Shown here in pieces: positions 8,113 through 16,396 of a stretch of 64,000 nt of DNA. Under the pieces are notes generated by a model. That model ran no database searches and was not told where the DNA came from. It was given only the letters and a program-made list of their open reading frames with translations. Source of the stretch: Oscillospiraceae bacterium (GTDB lineage: Bacteria; Bacillota; Clostridia; Oscillospirales; Oscillospiraceae); contig JAFRIV010000031.1 in assembly GCA_017432615.1 (NCBI GenBank), positions 1 through 64,000 on the forward strand, written 5' to 3'. The position numbers and the translations under genes are program-made. The number at the start of each line of letters is the position of its first letter. Within the stretch, counting starts at the first letter, position 1.

Positions 8113-9483
8113 ATGTCAAAGTACAGACCTGCCGAATATCAATCTTATTTTTATAAAAAATTAATACAGCTTGCCGCGCCGATTGCCTTCCAGAGCCTGA
8201 TGCTTGCTTCCGTTGCGGCAGGGGATGCCCTGATGCTGGGGCGCATTGCGCAGGAAGAGATGACGGCTGTATCTCTCGCCACACAGGTCCAGTTTGTTCA
8301 GAATATTTTCCTGATGGCGATCACCGGTGCGGGAGCTATCCTCGGTGCGCAATACTGGGGAAAGGGCGATACTGCAACCATGCAGAAGCTCTTTCATCTG
8401 ATGCTGCGCTCTTCCATCCTTCTCTCTCTGGTGTTCTTCGCTGTCTGCGAAGCAGCGCCCGGCGTGCTGATGCATGCCTTTACCCATGACGCTCTGCTGA
8501 TTGAAATAGGCAGTGCCTATTTGAGGATCGCAGGATGGTCTTATCTTCTGTCCGGTATCTCCCAGTGTTATCTCGCCACGCTGAAGGTGACGGAGCATGT
8601 CAGCGCAAGTGCCTGGATCAGCTCCGCTGCTGTCGTGCTGAATATTCTCCTGAACGCAGTGCTGATCTTCGGTCTGCTCGGTCTGCCGCGGCTGCAGGCA
8701 AGAGGCGCCGCTCTTGCCACCTCGATCTCCCGTGTCGCGGAGTTGGCGCTCTGTCTCCGCATTTCCTCTGGCCGGGATCATATCCGGCCGGCCTGGAATC
8801 GGCTGCTGCAAAGCGAGAAGCAGCTTTCAAAAGACTTTTTCCGCCAGTGCCTGCCGCTTATGGGCGGGTCCCTGTTCTGGGGGGTAGGCTTCACCTCGTA
8901 CACTGCCATCATGGGGCATATGGGCGTCGATGCGGCGGCAGCGAACTCCGTTGCTGCCGTAGTGCGCGATCTGATCTGCTGTGCCTGCAACGGCATCGGA
9001 AGCGCAGCGGGAATCATGGTCGGCAACGAGCTGGGCGCCGGGCAGCTGGAACGGGGAAAAGCTTATGGTATCCGGCTGAAGAATCTGTCCTTTGTGCTGG
9101 GTTTCGCTTCGACAGCCCTGGTGCTTGCCGTTACGCCGCCGGTGGTAAAAATGGTGATCCTGACGGATACCGCCCGCAGTTATCTGACCGGCATGATGGT
9201 GATCATGGCCGTTTATATGATCGGGCGATGTGTTAACACCGTAACCATAAACGGCGTCCTGGATGGCGGGGGCGATACTTTGTTTGATATGTACAGCCTT
9301 GCTGTATGCATGTGGGGCATTGCGATCCCGCTCGCTCTTCTGGGGGCATTTGTCTTTCATTGGCCGGTGCTGCTGGTCTATGCCTGTACCTGCCTGGACG
9401 AAGTGGGAAAGATCCCCTGGGTAATGATCCGCTTTCGTAAGTATAAATGGGTACGGGACCTGACGCGGGAAGCAGCAGACTGA
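8113..9483 (+). CDS. MATE family efflux transporter
   Basis: 456 aa with about twelve hydrophobic segments in two similar halves, the usual MATE length and layout. The N-terminal half begins with a LAAPIAFQSLMLASVAAG helix, typical of the NorM/DinF group. These pumps export cationic drugs or metabolites using a Na+ or H+ gradient. The 16-bp gap to the previous gene holds no clear ribosome site, so translation may be coupled. Substrate cannot be inferred. Confidence 0.9.
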   Translation: MSKYRPAEYQSYFYKKLIQLAAPIAFQSLMLASVAAGDALMLGRIAQEEMTAVSLATQVQFVQNIFLMAITGAGAILGAQYWGKGDTATMQKLFHLMLRSSILLSLVFFAVCEAAPGVLMHAFTHDALLIEIGSAYLRIAGWSYLLSGISQCYLATLKVTEHVSASAWISSAAVVLNILLNAVLIFGLLGLPRLQARGAALATSISRVAELALCLRISSGRDHIRPAWNRLLQSEKQLSKDFFRQCLPLMGGSLFWGVGFTSYTAIMGHMGVDAAAANSVAAVVRDLICCACNGIGSAAGIMVGNELGAGQLERGKAYGIRLKNLSFVLGFASTALVLAVTPPVVKMVILTDTARSYLTGMMVIMAVYMIGRCVNTVTINGVLDGGGDTLFDMYSLAVCMWGIAIPLALLGAFVFHWPVLLVYACTCLDEVGKIPWVMIRFRKYKWVRDLTREAAD

Positions 9484-9580
9484 CAGAACTTTTTCCCGGA
9501 TCTGAAGGCAAGTGCAGGGCAGGTTATGGGGTTCCTGATGTCGGCTTTGGCATTCCGCATCTGTATTTTTAAGGTCTTAA

Positions 9581-10165
9581 ATGAAAATAAGCAGAAAGGG
9601 CAGAGAATTGAAGAGCAGGCGTATAGAAAGGTTTATCCGGGAGCATGCTGCCTGGATCCGGGCCTTGTCGAAAAAGTACGGCATCCCTTCCGCTGCTGTC
9701 TGTGCCGTCATGCATAAGGAAATGCAGGAGACCGATCTGTTTGACACGCTGGCAGACGCAGCGGTGCAGACGCGCCTTCTTCCGAAGAAAGACAGTTCTA
9801 CCGGCCCGATGCAGATCTTCGGCAAAGTTGCCCTGCGTGCCGTTAACTTCGGTGTAAGCCGGCACCTGACGACGCTTCGCGAACTTGGGATCACCGCCGC
9901 TTATCCGCTGGATGAGAACAGTGACAAAGATGTATATACCGTATGGGAAAAGCTGAATCGTGATGTTCATTTCAACATGGAAGCCGGAGTATTGAACCTG
10001 TTATGCTGTGCCGAAGAAATGACGGGGCGGATCGATTTTGCTTCTTATGGTGCAGAGGAGTGGATGCTTGTGTTTACCCGCTACAATCAGAACACGCATC
10101 ACATCACCCCCTATGGAGAAGATGTCTATCTTCTGTATCTGAAATACAGCAGGGAGTCGATCTGA
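9581..10165 (+). CDS. Lysozyme-like/SLT-type protein without signal peptide
   Basis: 194 aa. The core looks like a lytic-transglycosylase fold. A helix carries a candidate catalytic Glu (HKEMQETD, near residue 47), followed by STGPMQIFGKVA (near 79), which matches the SxGxMQ turn of SLT enzymes, and by TRYNQNTH (near 168), matching the ARYNxG position. No secretion signal or membrane segment is present, only a basic N-terminus. It could be a phage-derived enzyme needing a holin, or a non-catalytic relative. Activity is unproven. Confidence 0.55.
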   Translation: MKISRKGRELKSRRIERFIREHAAWIRALSKKYGIPSAAVCAVMHKEMQETDLFDTLADAAVQTRLLPKKDSSTGPMQIFGKVALRAVNFGVSRHLTTLRELGITAAYPLDENSDKDVYTVWEKLNRDVHFNMEAGVLNLLCCAEEMTGRIDFASYGAEEWMLVFTRYNQNTHHITPYGEDVYLLYLKYSRESI

Positions 10166-10259
10166 CGCCTGACCGGTATGGACTTCTGTCAAAAGATGAC
10201 TACGAGTGCAGCACATATTCTCGAAAAATAATAGAAGAAATTAGAAGAAATAGAACAAG

Positions 10260-10835
10260 ATGGATCAGATGAGCATTAGAAATGTCCGAACGAGTGATGC
10301 CGGACGCTTGGCTGAAATATATTCGCATTATGTTCTTGACACAGCGGTATCATTTGAATATGAAGCTCCGTCTGCCGATGAATTCATCAAAAGGATAGAA
10401 CATACTGCGGCGAAGTACCCATACCTGGTTTGTGAGAAAGCGAATATCGTTGCGGGATATGCATATGCAGAAGCCTATAGCAAAAGGGAAGCATATTCGT
10501 GGACGGTCAGTACTTCGATTTATATAGATAAAGATCATCGAAGAGAAGGGATCGGCACACGCTTATATGCATCCTTAGAACAGGAACTGCAAAAACAGGG
10601 GATCATAAATCTTCTTGCCGGGGTTGCGTTTTCTGAGGAAGAGGATGAGTATCTGACTCATGACAGTTATCTCTTTCACCTGAAAGAAGGATATGAAAAG
10701 GTGGCACATATGAAGACTGTCGGTAAGAAATTCGGCAGATGGTATGATCTTTTATGGATGCAAAAGAAGATCTGCAGAGATGACAGCCGGTATTTCTCAT
10801 ACGATAACAGGGGGAAAGCAGCTCATGAATCTTGA
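10260..10835 (+). CDS. GNAT N-acetyltransferase, phosphinothricin-acetyltransferase type
   Basis: 191 aa (an ATG at 10269 is an equally good start). The order of elements fits the Pat/MnaT-like group: SIRNVRTSDAGRLAEIY at the start, FEYEAPSADEF, then an acetyl-CoA site HRREGIGTRLYASLE near residue 100. Typical members acetylate small amines such as phosphinothricin or methionine sulfoximine. The last bases overlap the start of the next gene, so the two are probably translationally coupled. Confidence 0.82.
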   Translation: MDQMSIRNVRTSDAGRLAEIYSHYVLDTAVSFEYEAPSADEFIKRIEHTAAKYPYLVCEKANIVAGYAYAEAYSKREAYSWTVSTSIYIDKDHRREGIGTRLYASLEQELQKQGIINLLAGVAFSEEEDEYLTHDSYLFHLKEGYEKVAHMKTVGKKFGRWYDLLWMQKKICRDDSRYFSYDNRGKAAHES

Positions 10836-11739
10836 AACAGAGCGGCTCATTCTGCGCCGGTGGGAAGAAAGCGACGCCGAGGCTTTATATGAAGTTGCCA
10901 AAGACCCCGACGTCGGCCCGATTGCCGGCTGGCCGCCGCATCAGAGTGTTGCAGAGAGCAAACAGGTGATCCGGGATGTTTTCAGCGGCAAAGAGGCCTA
11001 TGCCGTCTGCCGGAAAACAGACGGAAGGGCGATCGGCGCCGTCGAGCTGAAGCTGAACGGCCATACCGACATGACCGCGCGCTCCGATGAATGCGAGCTC
11101 GGATACTGGCTTGGAAAGCCGTTCTGGGGGCAGGGCATCATTCCCGAGGCTGCACGCGAGATGCTCCGTCATGCCTTTGAAGAGCTCGGCATGACGAAAG
11201 TCTGGTGCGGTTACTATGAGGGCAACACAAAATCCAAACGGGTGCAGGAAAAGCTCGGGTTCCGTTATCAGTGGAGATCCGAAGGGGTTGACGTTCCGCT
11301 GCTGGCAGAGAAGCGGACGGGGCATGTCAGTTCTCTAACAAAAGCGCAGTGGCAGTGGGACAGGTTGTATGAGGCTGCCTGTGCCGTGCGGGATGCGCGT
11401 AAAATTTCCGATTACGTTACCTGCGGCGAGGTTTCCGCCGCGATCCTTTCCGGGTCCGGGCGGATCTATACGGGGGTATGTGTCGACACCTGCTCCACGC
11501 TGGGCATCTGTGCGGAACGTAATGCCATCTTCAACATGATCACCAACGGAGAGCAGGAGATTGAAAAAGTAATCGCGATCCTGCCTGACGGGAAAAGCGG
11601 TGCGCCGTGCGGCGCATGCCGGGAACTGATGGTGCAGCTGATGCCCGGGAAGTATAAACACATCGAGATCATGATGGATCGTGAGCGGGAGAAAGTCATT
11701 TCTCTCGGGGAACTGACGCCGGAATGGTGGATCGGATAA
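10825..11739 (+). CDS. GNAT acetyltransferase-cytidine deaminase fusion
   Basis: 304 aa from ATG 10825 (GGGGG at about 10810). Residues 1-165 form a RimJ-type GNAT (ETERLILRRWEESDAEAL; GYWLGKPFWGQGI; HVSSLTKAQW at the usual GNAT end). The frame then continues without interruption into a complete cytidine deaminase-like domain, with CAERNA near 229 and PCGACRE near 261, the zinc-binding Cys/Glu/Cys set. The deaminase part resembles stand-alone small deaminases that begin at the WDRLYEAA seen here at the junction. A bifunctional nucleoside-modifying or antibiotic-modifying enzyme is possible. Confidence 0.85.
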   Translation: MNLETERLILRRWEESDAEALYEVAKDPDVGPIAGWPPHQSVAESKQVIRDVFSGKEAYAVCRKTDGRAIGAVELKLNGHTDMTARSDECELGYWLGKPFWGQGIIPEAAREMLRHAFEELGMTKVWCGYYEGNTKSKRVQEKLGFRYQWRSEGVDVPLLAEKRTGHVSSLTKAQWQWDRLYEAACAVRDARKISDYVTCGEVSAAILSGSGRIYTGVCVDTCSTLGICAERNAIFNMITNGEQEIEKVIAILPDGKSGAPCGACRELMVQLMPGKYKHIEIMMDREREKVISLGELTPEWWIG

Positions 11740-11786
11740 GCGGCGCAGATTTCCCGGGTCCTGTGTAACATTTAAAGGGAAAGGCA

Positions 11787-11817
11787 AAAACGGCGTAAAA
11801 ATATGCCGTCTTTCCTT
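11787..11817 (+). terminator. Rho-independent terminator
   Basis: A short stem (ACGGC/GCCGT) followed by a T-rich CTTTCC tail after the GNAT-deaminase gene; weak but well placed. Confidence 0.45.
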
Positions 11818-11921
11818 GACCGGGACCGCTCCCCTGTCTGTTGGAATTGTTCTTTACGGCGTCATCCCTCTGGTGATATCCTGATATTGCCTGATACTTA
11901 TCGCCAGTTTTGGAGGCTGTT

Positions 11922-12521
11922 ATGAAACTGCTGCTGGAACCGGATCTCTCCTCTTATACGGACGAGGCATACGAAGCCGATCTTCTGCGTCTTCCCGCGC
12001 ACCGTTACAGCAAAGCGATGACCTACCGTTTCATAGCAGACCGGAAGAGGTGCGTCAAAGCTTATATGCTGCTCTGGGAGGGGCTTCGTCAGGAATACGG
12101 GGTGTCGGATGCTCCTTCCTTTACGTACGGTCCGAACGGGAAGCCTTTTCTCCTTGACAGCCCGGAGATTTTTTTCAGCCTGAGCCATACCGGCAATGCC
12201 GTGCTTTGCGCCCTGGACGGCCGGGAGATCGGGGCCGACATTGAGATGATCCCCCGGCAGAACTGGGAAAGCCTCCTTCGCGTATTCAGTGAGGAGGAGG
12301 CATCTGAGATCGTGCATTCCCCCGCACCGGAAATATCCTTCGCCCGGGCCTGGACGAGAAAGGAAAGCTTTCTCAAACTGACCGGCCGCGGCCTGACGGA
12401 CTTCGAAACACTGCGTGCCATCCCCACCAGGGATACCCCCGAGGTCTGTTTTGAGACCGTGACCCGGGAAGCAGACGGGTTTGTATATTCCACTTGCCGT
12501 TTTACAGGAAATCCTTTATAA
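11922..12521 (+). CDS. 4'-phosphopantetheinyl transferase (Sfp superfamily)
   Basis: 199 aa from ATG 11922, six bases after GGAGG. It carries the Sfp-type signatures: SLSHTGNAV, GADIEM near residue 104 (the GxDxE metal site) and WTRKESFLKLTGRGL near 143 (WxxKE...K). It transfers the phosphopantetheine arm of CoA to a Ser of a carrier protein. No polyketide or peptide synthetase is visible nearby, so the client may be the fatty-acid acyl carrier protein or a distant cluster. Confidence 0.9.
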   Translation: MKLLLEPDLSSYTDEAYEADLLRLPAHRYSKAMTYRFIADRKRCVKAYMLLWEGLRQEYGVSDAPSFTYGPNGKPFLLDSPEIFFSLSHTGNAVLCALDGREIGADIEMIPRQNWESLLRVFSEEEASEIVHSPAPEISFARAWTRKESFLKLTGRGLTDFETLRAIPTRDTPEVCFETVTREADGFVYSTCRFTGNPL

Positions 12522-12579
12522 TACAGTCAGGCTGGTTAGCAGACGTCACTATATATTGATATTGAAAGGATGAAATACC

Positions 12580-13560
12580 ATGCGCAAGGCCGTTTCTCTT
12601 CTGGCGATCCTTTTGCTGCTGGCATCTCTCGGCGCCTTGTCAGCTGCGGCAGACGGCTCCTCCGCCATGCAGATCATTTCCTGCCCGGAGCAGGGCTTTT
12701 CCACCATGTGCGACAGCGGTTATATCTGGAATTACACCGAGAAAGACGGGATCACTATCTATACGGAAAAGGAAAACAGCATTCCGTATGTGATTGTTTA
12801 CTGCATGGAAGACCTGATCGTCGATTCGGAAAACCTGATCCGCGAACAGTACACTCCCCATATGCAGAAGCAGTACGGCAGCGACCTTGTTGCCGCTCAG
12901 GAATTTGACGCCTTTCCCATTGGCGGCAGAGAGCTTTCTGTAGGCTTATACACCTATAAGCTGCAGGGATATCTGATCGATATGCTGCGCGCTTATGAAA
13001 ACATCGGCGGCCACACCGTTATTTTCACAGCCAAATACATTGACGGAAAAGGGGAAGCCACCCGCAAAGTGCTGGATGATGTGGTGCAAAACTACCGTCC
13101 CGAGGCAGATTATTATGCTGCCGGCAATCCGAACAGCCGCTGGCTGTACAGTATCACGAAGACCGACGCAGGCGATACCATCTATGTTTTTGACGAATTC
13201 TTTGTAACGGTGCCTGCCGCCTGGGAAGGTAAATATGAAATTCAAATGAATGAGCGCAGCATCTCCTTCTATCAGACGCTCAGCCGCAGGCTCTGGAATT
13301 CCCGCAAAGGTTTTGAGGGCGGTCTGCTCTTCTCTATCGGTTTTTCCGAGACGACGGACTATCGTGACTATCTGCCTTCCTATGATGAGATCGGCCCCGG
13401 ATCTGACGGGTACTATTACCTGATCTACCCGACGGATTACCAGGCTTATGCCGATCTGGAGACTGCGAAAGAGGAATACAACGCCATGTGGGCTGAGATC
13501 CGTTTTATTGCAAAAAACTCGATGAGTTTTCAGCTGATCCCGAAGATTCCCTCCTTATAA
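12580..13560 (+). CDS. Secreted protein of unknown function
   Basis: 326 aa. A signal peptide is clear (MRKAVSLLAILLLLASLGAL then SAAADG, signal peptidase I type), so the mature protein is exported and not lipid-anchored. The body has beta-rich segments resembling two consecutive halves (about 30-165 and 185-320), each ending near an FTAKYIDG- or AEIRFIAK-like strand, reminiscent of PsbP/Mog1-like folds. I do not recognise a family. It stands alone, with a terminator downstream. Confidence 0.7.
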   Translation: MRKAVSLLAILLLLASLGALSAAADGSSAMQIISCPEQGFSTMCDSGYIWNYTEKDGITIYTEKENSIPYVIVYCMEDLIVDSENLIREQYTPHMQKQYGSDLVAAQEFDAFPIGGRELSVGLYTYKLQGYLIDMLRAYENIGGHTVIFTAKYIDGKGEATRKVLDDVVQNYRPEADYYAAGNPNSRWLYSITKTDAGDTIYVFDEFFVTVPAAWEGKYEIQMNERSISFYQTLSRRLWNSRKGFEGGLLFSIGFSETTDYRDYLPSYDEIGPGSDGYYYLIYPTDYQAYADLETAKEEYNAMWAEIRFIAKNSMSFQLIPKIPSL

Positions 13561-13583
13561 AACAGCTGCTTTTCAGCTGCGGA

Positions 13584-13622
13584 CACCGCCGGAAAATAAA
13601 GCCCGGCGGTTCTTTTTTCTCT
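13584..13622 (+). terminator. Rho-independent terminator
   Basis: ACCGCCGG/CCGGCGGT stem, then TTCTTTTTT, just after the secreted protein gene. Confidence 0.8.
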
Positions 13623-13697
13623 GTACATTGTGTTAAAAAATCCGGATTTTTCATCTCCTCTCCGGCTGATTTTTTTGTCAGTCTGCTCATTTCCCCC

Positions 13698-13726
13698 TTG
13701 CAATTTCTATACATATCGTTTATAAT
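13698..13726 (+). promoter_or_regulatory. Promoter of the pectin-utilisation operon
   Basis: TTGCAA (13698-13703), 17-bp spacer, TATAAT (13721-13726). It leads the first gene of the locus with a leader of about 50 nt, which contains a small dyad GAGATAGGTCTC close to the start codon. Confidence 0.75.
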
Positions 13727-13783
13727 TTTTTCACAAATTATTCATGTTAAATTTTACACTACTATGGAGATAGGTCTCTTCTG

Positions 13784-14368
13784 ATGAATCGGCATCTGAC
13801 ATTTCAGCAGTACCGCCGTCTGGATCTCTTCCTGTTTGCGGCGATGCTTGTCCTCAGTGAATTGCTGATCCTCACGGCAGGTCGAAAATGGTTTCCCGCC
13901 CAGCTGTATACCGTATCGGTCACCGCGGCTGTCACTGCGATCGTGCTGATGCGCTGGGGGTTGTTTGCCGGTATCCACGCTTTGCTCGGTGCACTGGTCT
14001 TCTGCCTGGTCGGTCATGCCACTCCCCGTCAGTTCCTGATCTACTGCCTGGGGAATCTGTTTTCTCTGGCGGCTCTTCTGCTGATCCGCTTCCTTGGGCC
14101 TGAGAAGATCCGTACGGAAAAACTTCTGACGCTTCTTTATGCTGTCTGTGTGATTGTCCTGATGTGGCTTGGCCGCGCCTTGGTAGCGCTGGTCACGGGC
14201 GCTTCTCTTCATACCTGTTTTGGTTTCTTTACAACCGATACCCTTTCCGGGGTTTTTACCATGGTGATCGTATGGATTGCCGGCCGGCTCGACGGCGTTT
14301 TCGAGCCACAAAAAAGCTATCTGCTCCGTCTGCACAGAGAAATGGAGCAGGAAAAGGGAGGATTCTGA
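13784..14368 (+). CDS. Six-pass membrane protein, first gene of pectin locus
   Basis: 194 aa with about six hydrophobic helices (near residues 14-33, 40-58, 60-77, 81-102, 112-135, 145-165) and a charged C-terminus (LLRLHREMEQEKGGF). The shape recalls small substrate-binding membrane components, but I see no diagnostic motif. Its stop overlaps the start of the importer permease by one base (TGATG), so it is surely co-translated with the transporter and may be an accessory subunit. Confidence 0.75.
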   Translation: MNRHLTFQQYRRLDLFLFAAMLVLSELLILTAGRKWFPAQLYTVSVTAAVTAIVLMRWGLFAGIHALLGALVFCLVGHATPRQFLIYCLGNLFSLAALLLIRFLGPEKIRTEKLLTLLYAVCVIVLMWLGRALVALVTGASLHTCFGFFTTDTLSGVFTMVIVWIAGRLDGVFEPQKSYLLRLHREMEQEKGGF

Positions 14369-15420
14369 TGAAAGACAAAGCTGCCGACTTCCTCATTTAT
14401 GATGAGGCAACCGGAACCTATCGGGAAAACCCCGAACAGGTCGTGCGCGATGATGTGGAAAAGCATCAGTGGCTTCACGTCTGGCGCACCATTGTGAAAG
14501 ACTGGCGTCTGTATCTGATGCTGCTGCCGATGCTGCTGGTCTTCCTGTTCTGGCGATATTTCCCGATGTATGAACTCCTGGGATGCTTTAAGGTTGCAGA
14601 CAACGTGCTGCCGGTGTCCAAGCAGCTCTTCTCCGGGTTCTACAACTTTAAGCTCCTGCTCTCCGGAAAGGACACGCTTTCCATTGAATTCTGGCGGGCA
14701 CTGCGCAATACCTTCGTGCTCAGTTTCTACGGCCTGTGCTTCGGTTTCCCGATGCCGATCATTCTGGCGCTCTTCTTCAATGAAGTCCGCTCAAATATCG
14801 CACGCAGCGTTTATCAGGTCCTTACCTACCTGCCGAAATTCATGTCCACCGTCGTTATGACGTCTCTGGTCATGATGCTTGTCAAGCAGGGTGCTCAGAC
14901 GTCCAATATGGGTATTATTTCCCAGCTGCTTGCCGCCATGGGTGTTGTTTCCCGGGATGTGGCGAATGCCGGTCTTCTGAATCAGCCCGGGTTCTTCCGC
15001 CCCATCTATATTATCAGCGGCATCTGGGAGGGTGCAGGGTATGACAGCATTGTGTTCTTCGCTGCCATTATCGCCATCTCCCCCACCAGTTACGAAGCCG
15101 CTCAGATCGACGGCGCCGGCAAATGGGCACAGATGCGCTATGTGGTGCTGCCGAGTATTCTCTCTACCATCGTGATCATGCTGATTACCCGTATCGGTTC
15201 GCTGCTGAACATCGGTTATGAAAAGGTCTTGCTTCTGTACAACTCCAACACCTTCGTAACCGCCGATGTCGTCTCCACCTTCGCCAACCGCTACGGTCTG
15301 GAAGGAGCGGCTAAAGGGATCGCCTCTGCCGCAGAAATGATGAACAACGTCATCGGTATGCTGCTGGTGATCGGTGCCAATACCATTGCCCGCAAAGCTT
15401 CTGACACGTCGCTGTACTGA
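14368..15420 (+). CDS. Carbohydrate ABC transporter permease, LplB type
   Basis: 350 aa from ATG 14368, preceded by AGGGAGG inside the previous gene. An N-terminal cytoplasmic extension (about 45 aa) is followed by six membrane helices. The coupling-helix EAA-type loop reads EAAQIDGAGKWAQMRYVVLP near residue 245. Closest in style to LplB/YtcP-type CUT1 permeases that import pectin or other uronate oligosaccharides. It pairs with the next gene. Confidence 0.9.
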   Translation: MKDKAADFLIYDEATGTYRENPEQVVRDDVEKHQWLHVWRTIVKDWRLYLMLLPMLLVFLFWRYFPMYELLGCFKVADNVLPVSKQLFSGFYNFKLLLSGKDTLSIEFWRALRNTFVLSFYGLCFGFPMPIILALFFNEVRSNIARSVYQVLTYLPKFMSTVVMTSLVMMLVKQGAQTSNMGIISQLLAAMGVVSRDVANAGLLNQPGFFRPIYIISGIWEGAGYDSIVFFAAIIAISPTSYEAAQIDGAGKWAQMRYVVLPSILSTIVIMLITRIGSLLNIGYEKVLLLYNSNTFVTADVVSTFANRYGLEGAAKGIASAAEMMNNVIGMLLVIGANTIARKASDTSLY

Positions 15421-15435
15421 GAATAGGAGGACGAT

Positions 15436-16326
15436 ATGAAAAGAAAGCTTGAAGCCTCTGAGCTGATTTTTAAGATCATCAGCTATACGCTGCTCACAGT
15501 TTTCGCATTGGCATGCCTGTATCCTTTTGTTTATGCGGTATCTGCCTCGATCAGCGGTGCGCATGAAGTGGACTATAACGAAATTATCCTTTTGCCGAAG
15601 AACATCCAGTTTGATGCTTTCAAAAAGATGTTCAATGACAATATGTTCTGGAATGCCTACTCCAACACCCTGTTCCTCACCCTTTACGGCACGATCTGGG
15701 CACTGGGTTATTCCATTCTGGGTGCGTACGCGCTTTCCAAAAAAAGGCTCCTGTTCCGCAAGGCTTTCAACTTCTTCCTGGTCTTCACCATGTGGTTTTC
15801 CGCCGGTATCGTTCCGCAGTATCTGAATTATCTGCAGACGAAGACGGTGTTCAACGGTGTTGGTATTATGGATGACAAATGGCTTGTCGTCATTGCCATG
15901 GGTATGGCGGCTATGAACATCATCCTTCTGCGAAACGCTTTTGAAGGGGTTCCTTCTGAAATTGAAGAGGCTGCCATCGTGGATGGAGCCACGGAATTCC
16001 AGGTGTTGAGTACCGTTTACATCCCGATGAGCAAATCCACGATTGCTACCGTTGCCCTGTTCTTTGCCATCTCCCGCTGGAATGGATACTTCTGGGCACG
16101 TCAGATGATTTCCAACAGCTTTGAAAAGCCCCTGCAGGTATTTATCCGTGAACTTCTCGAGCAGTACCGCGATCCTGAGTTTATTGCCGGCTGGAATGAG
16201 ATCTATGCTTCCGATTCCATTATCTATGCGCTGATTGTCTGCTCTATTGTTCCGATTCTGATTATTTATCCGTTTATACAGAAGTATTTTGCCAAAGGCA
16301 CCAATGTCGGCGGCGTAAAAGAATAA
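15436..16326 (+). CDS. Carbohydrate ABC transporter permease, LplC/YtcP type
   Basis: 296 aa, six membrane helices, ribosome site AGGAGG. The EAA loop EIEEAAIVDGATEFQVLSTV lies near residue 180, and the C-terminus ends in YFAKGTNVGGVKE, a characteristic CUT1 ending. Second half of the permease heterodimer. Confidence 0.9.
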   Translation: MKRKLEASELIFKIISYTLLTVFALACLYPFVYAVSASISGAHEVDYNEIILLPKNIQFDAFKKMFNDNMFWNAYSNTLFLTLYGTIWALGYSILGAYALSKKRLLFRKAFNFFLVFTMWFSAGIVPQYLNYLQTKTVFNGVGIMDDKWLVVIAMGMAAMNIILLRNAFEGVPSEIEEAAIVDGATEFQVLSTVYIPMSKSTIATVALFFAISRWNGYFWARQMISNSFEKPLQVFIRELLEQYRDPEFIAGWNEIYASDSIIYALIVCSIVPILIIYPFIQKYFAKGTNVGGVKE

Positions 16327-16396
16327 CTGCAGTTGTTACGGGTCCTTTCCCGTTCAACATATTGATCCCGGAAATTATTATTTTTAGGAGGAAACC

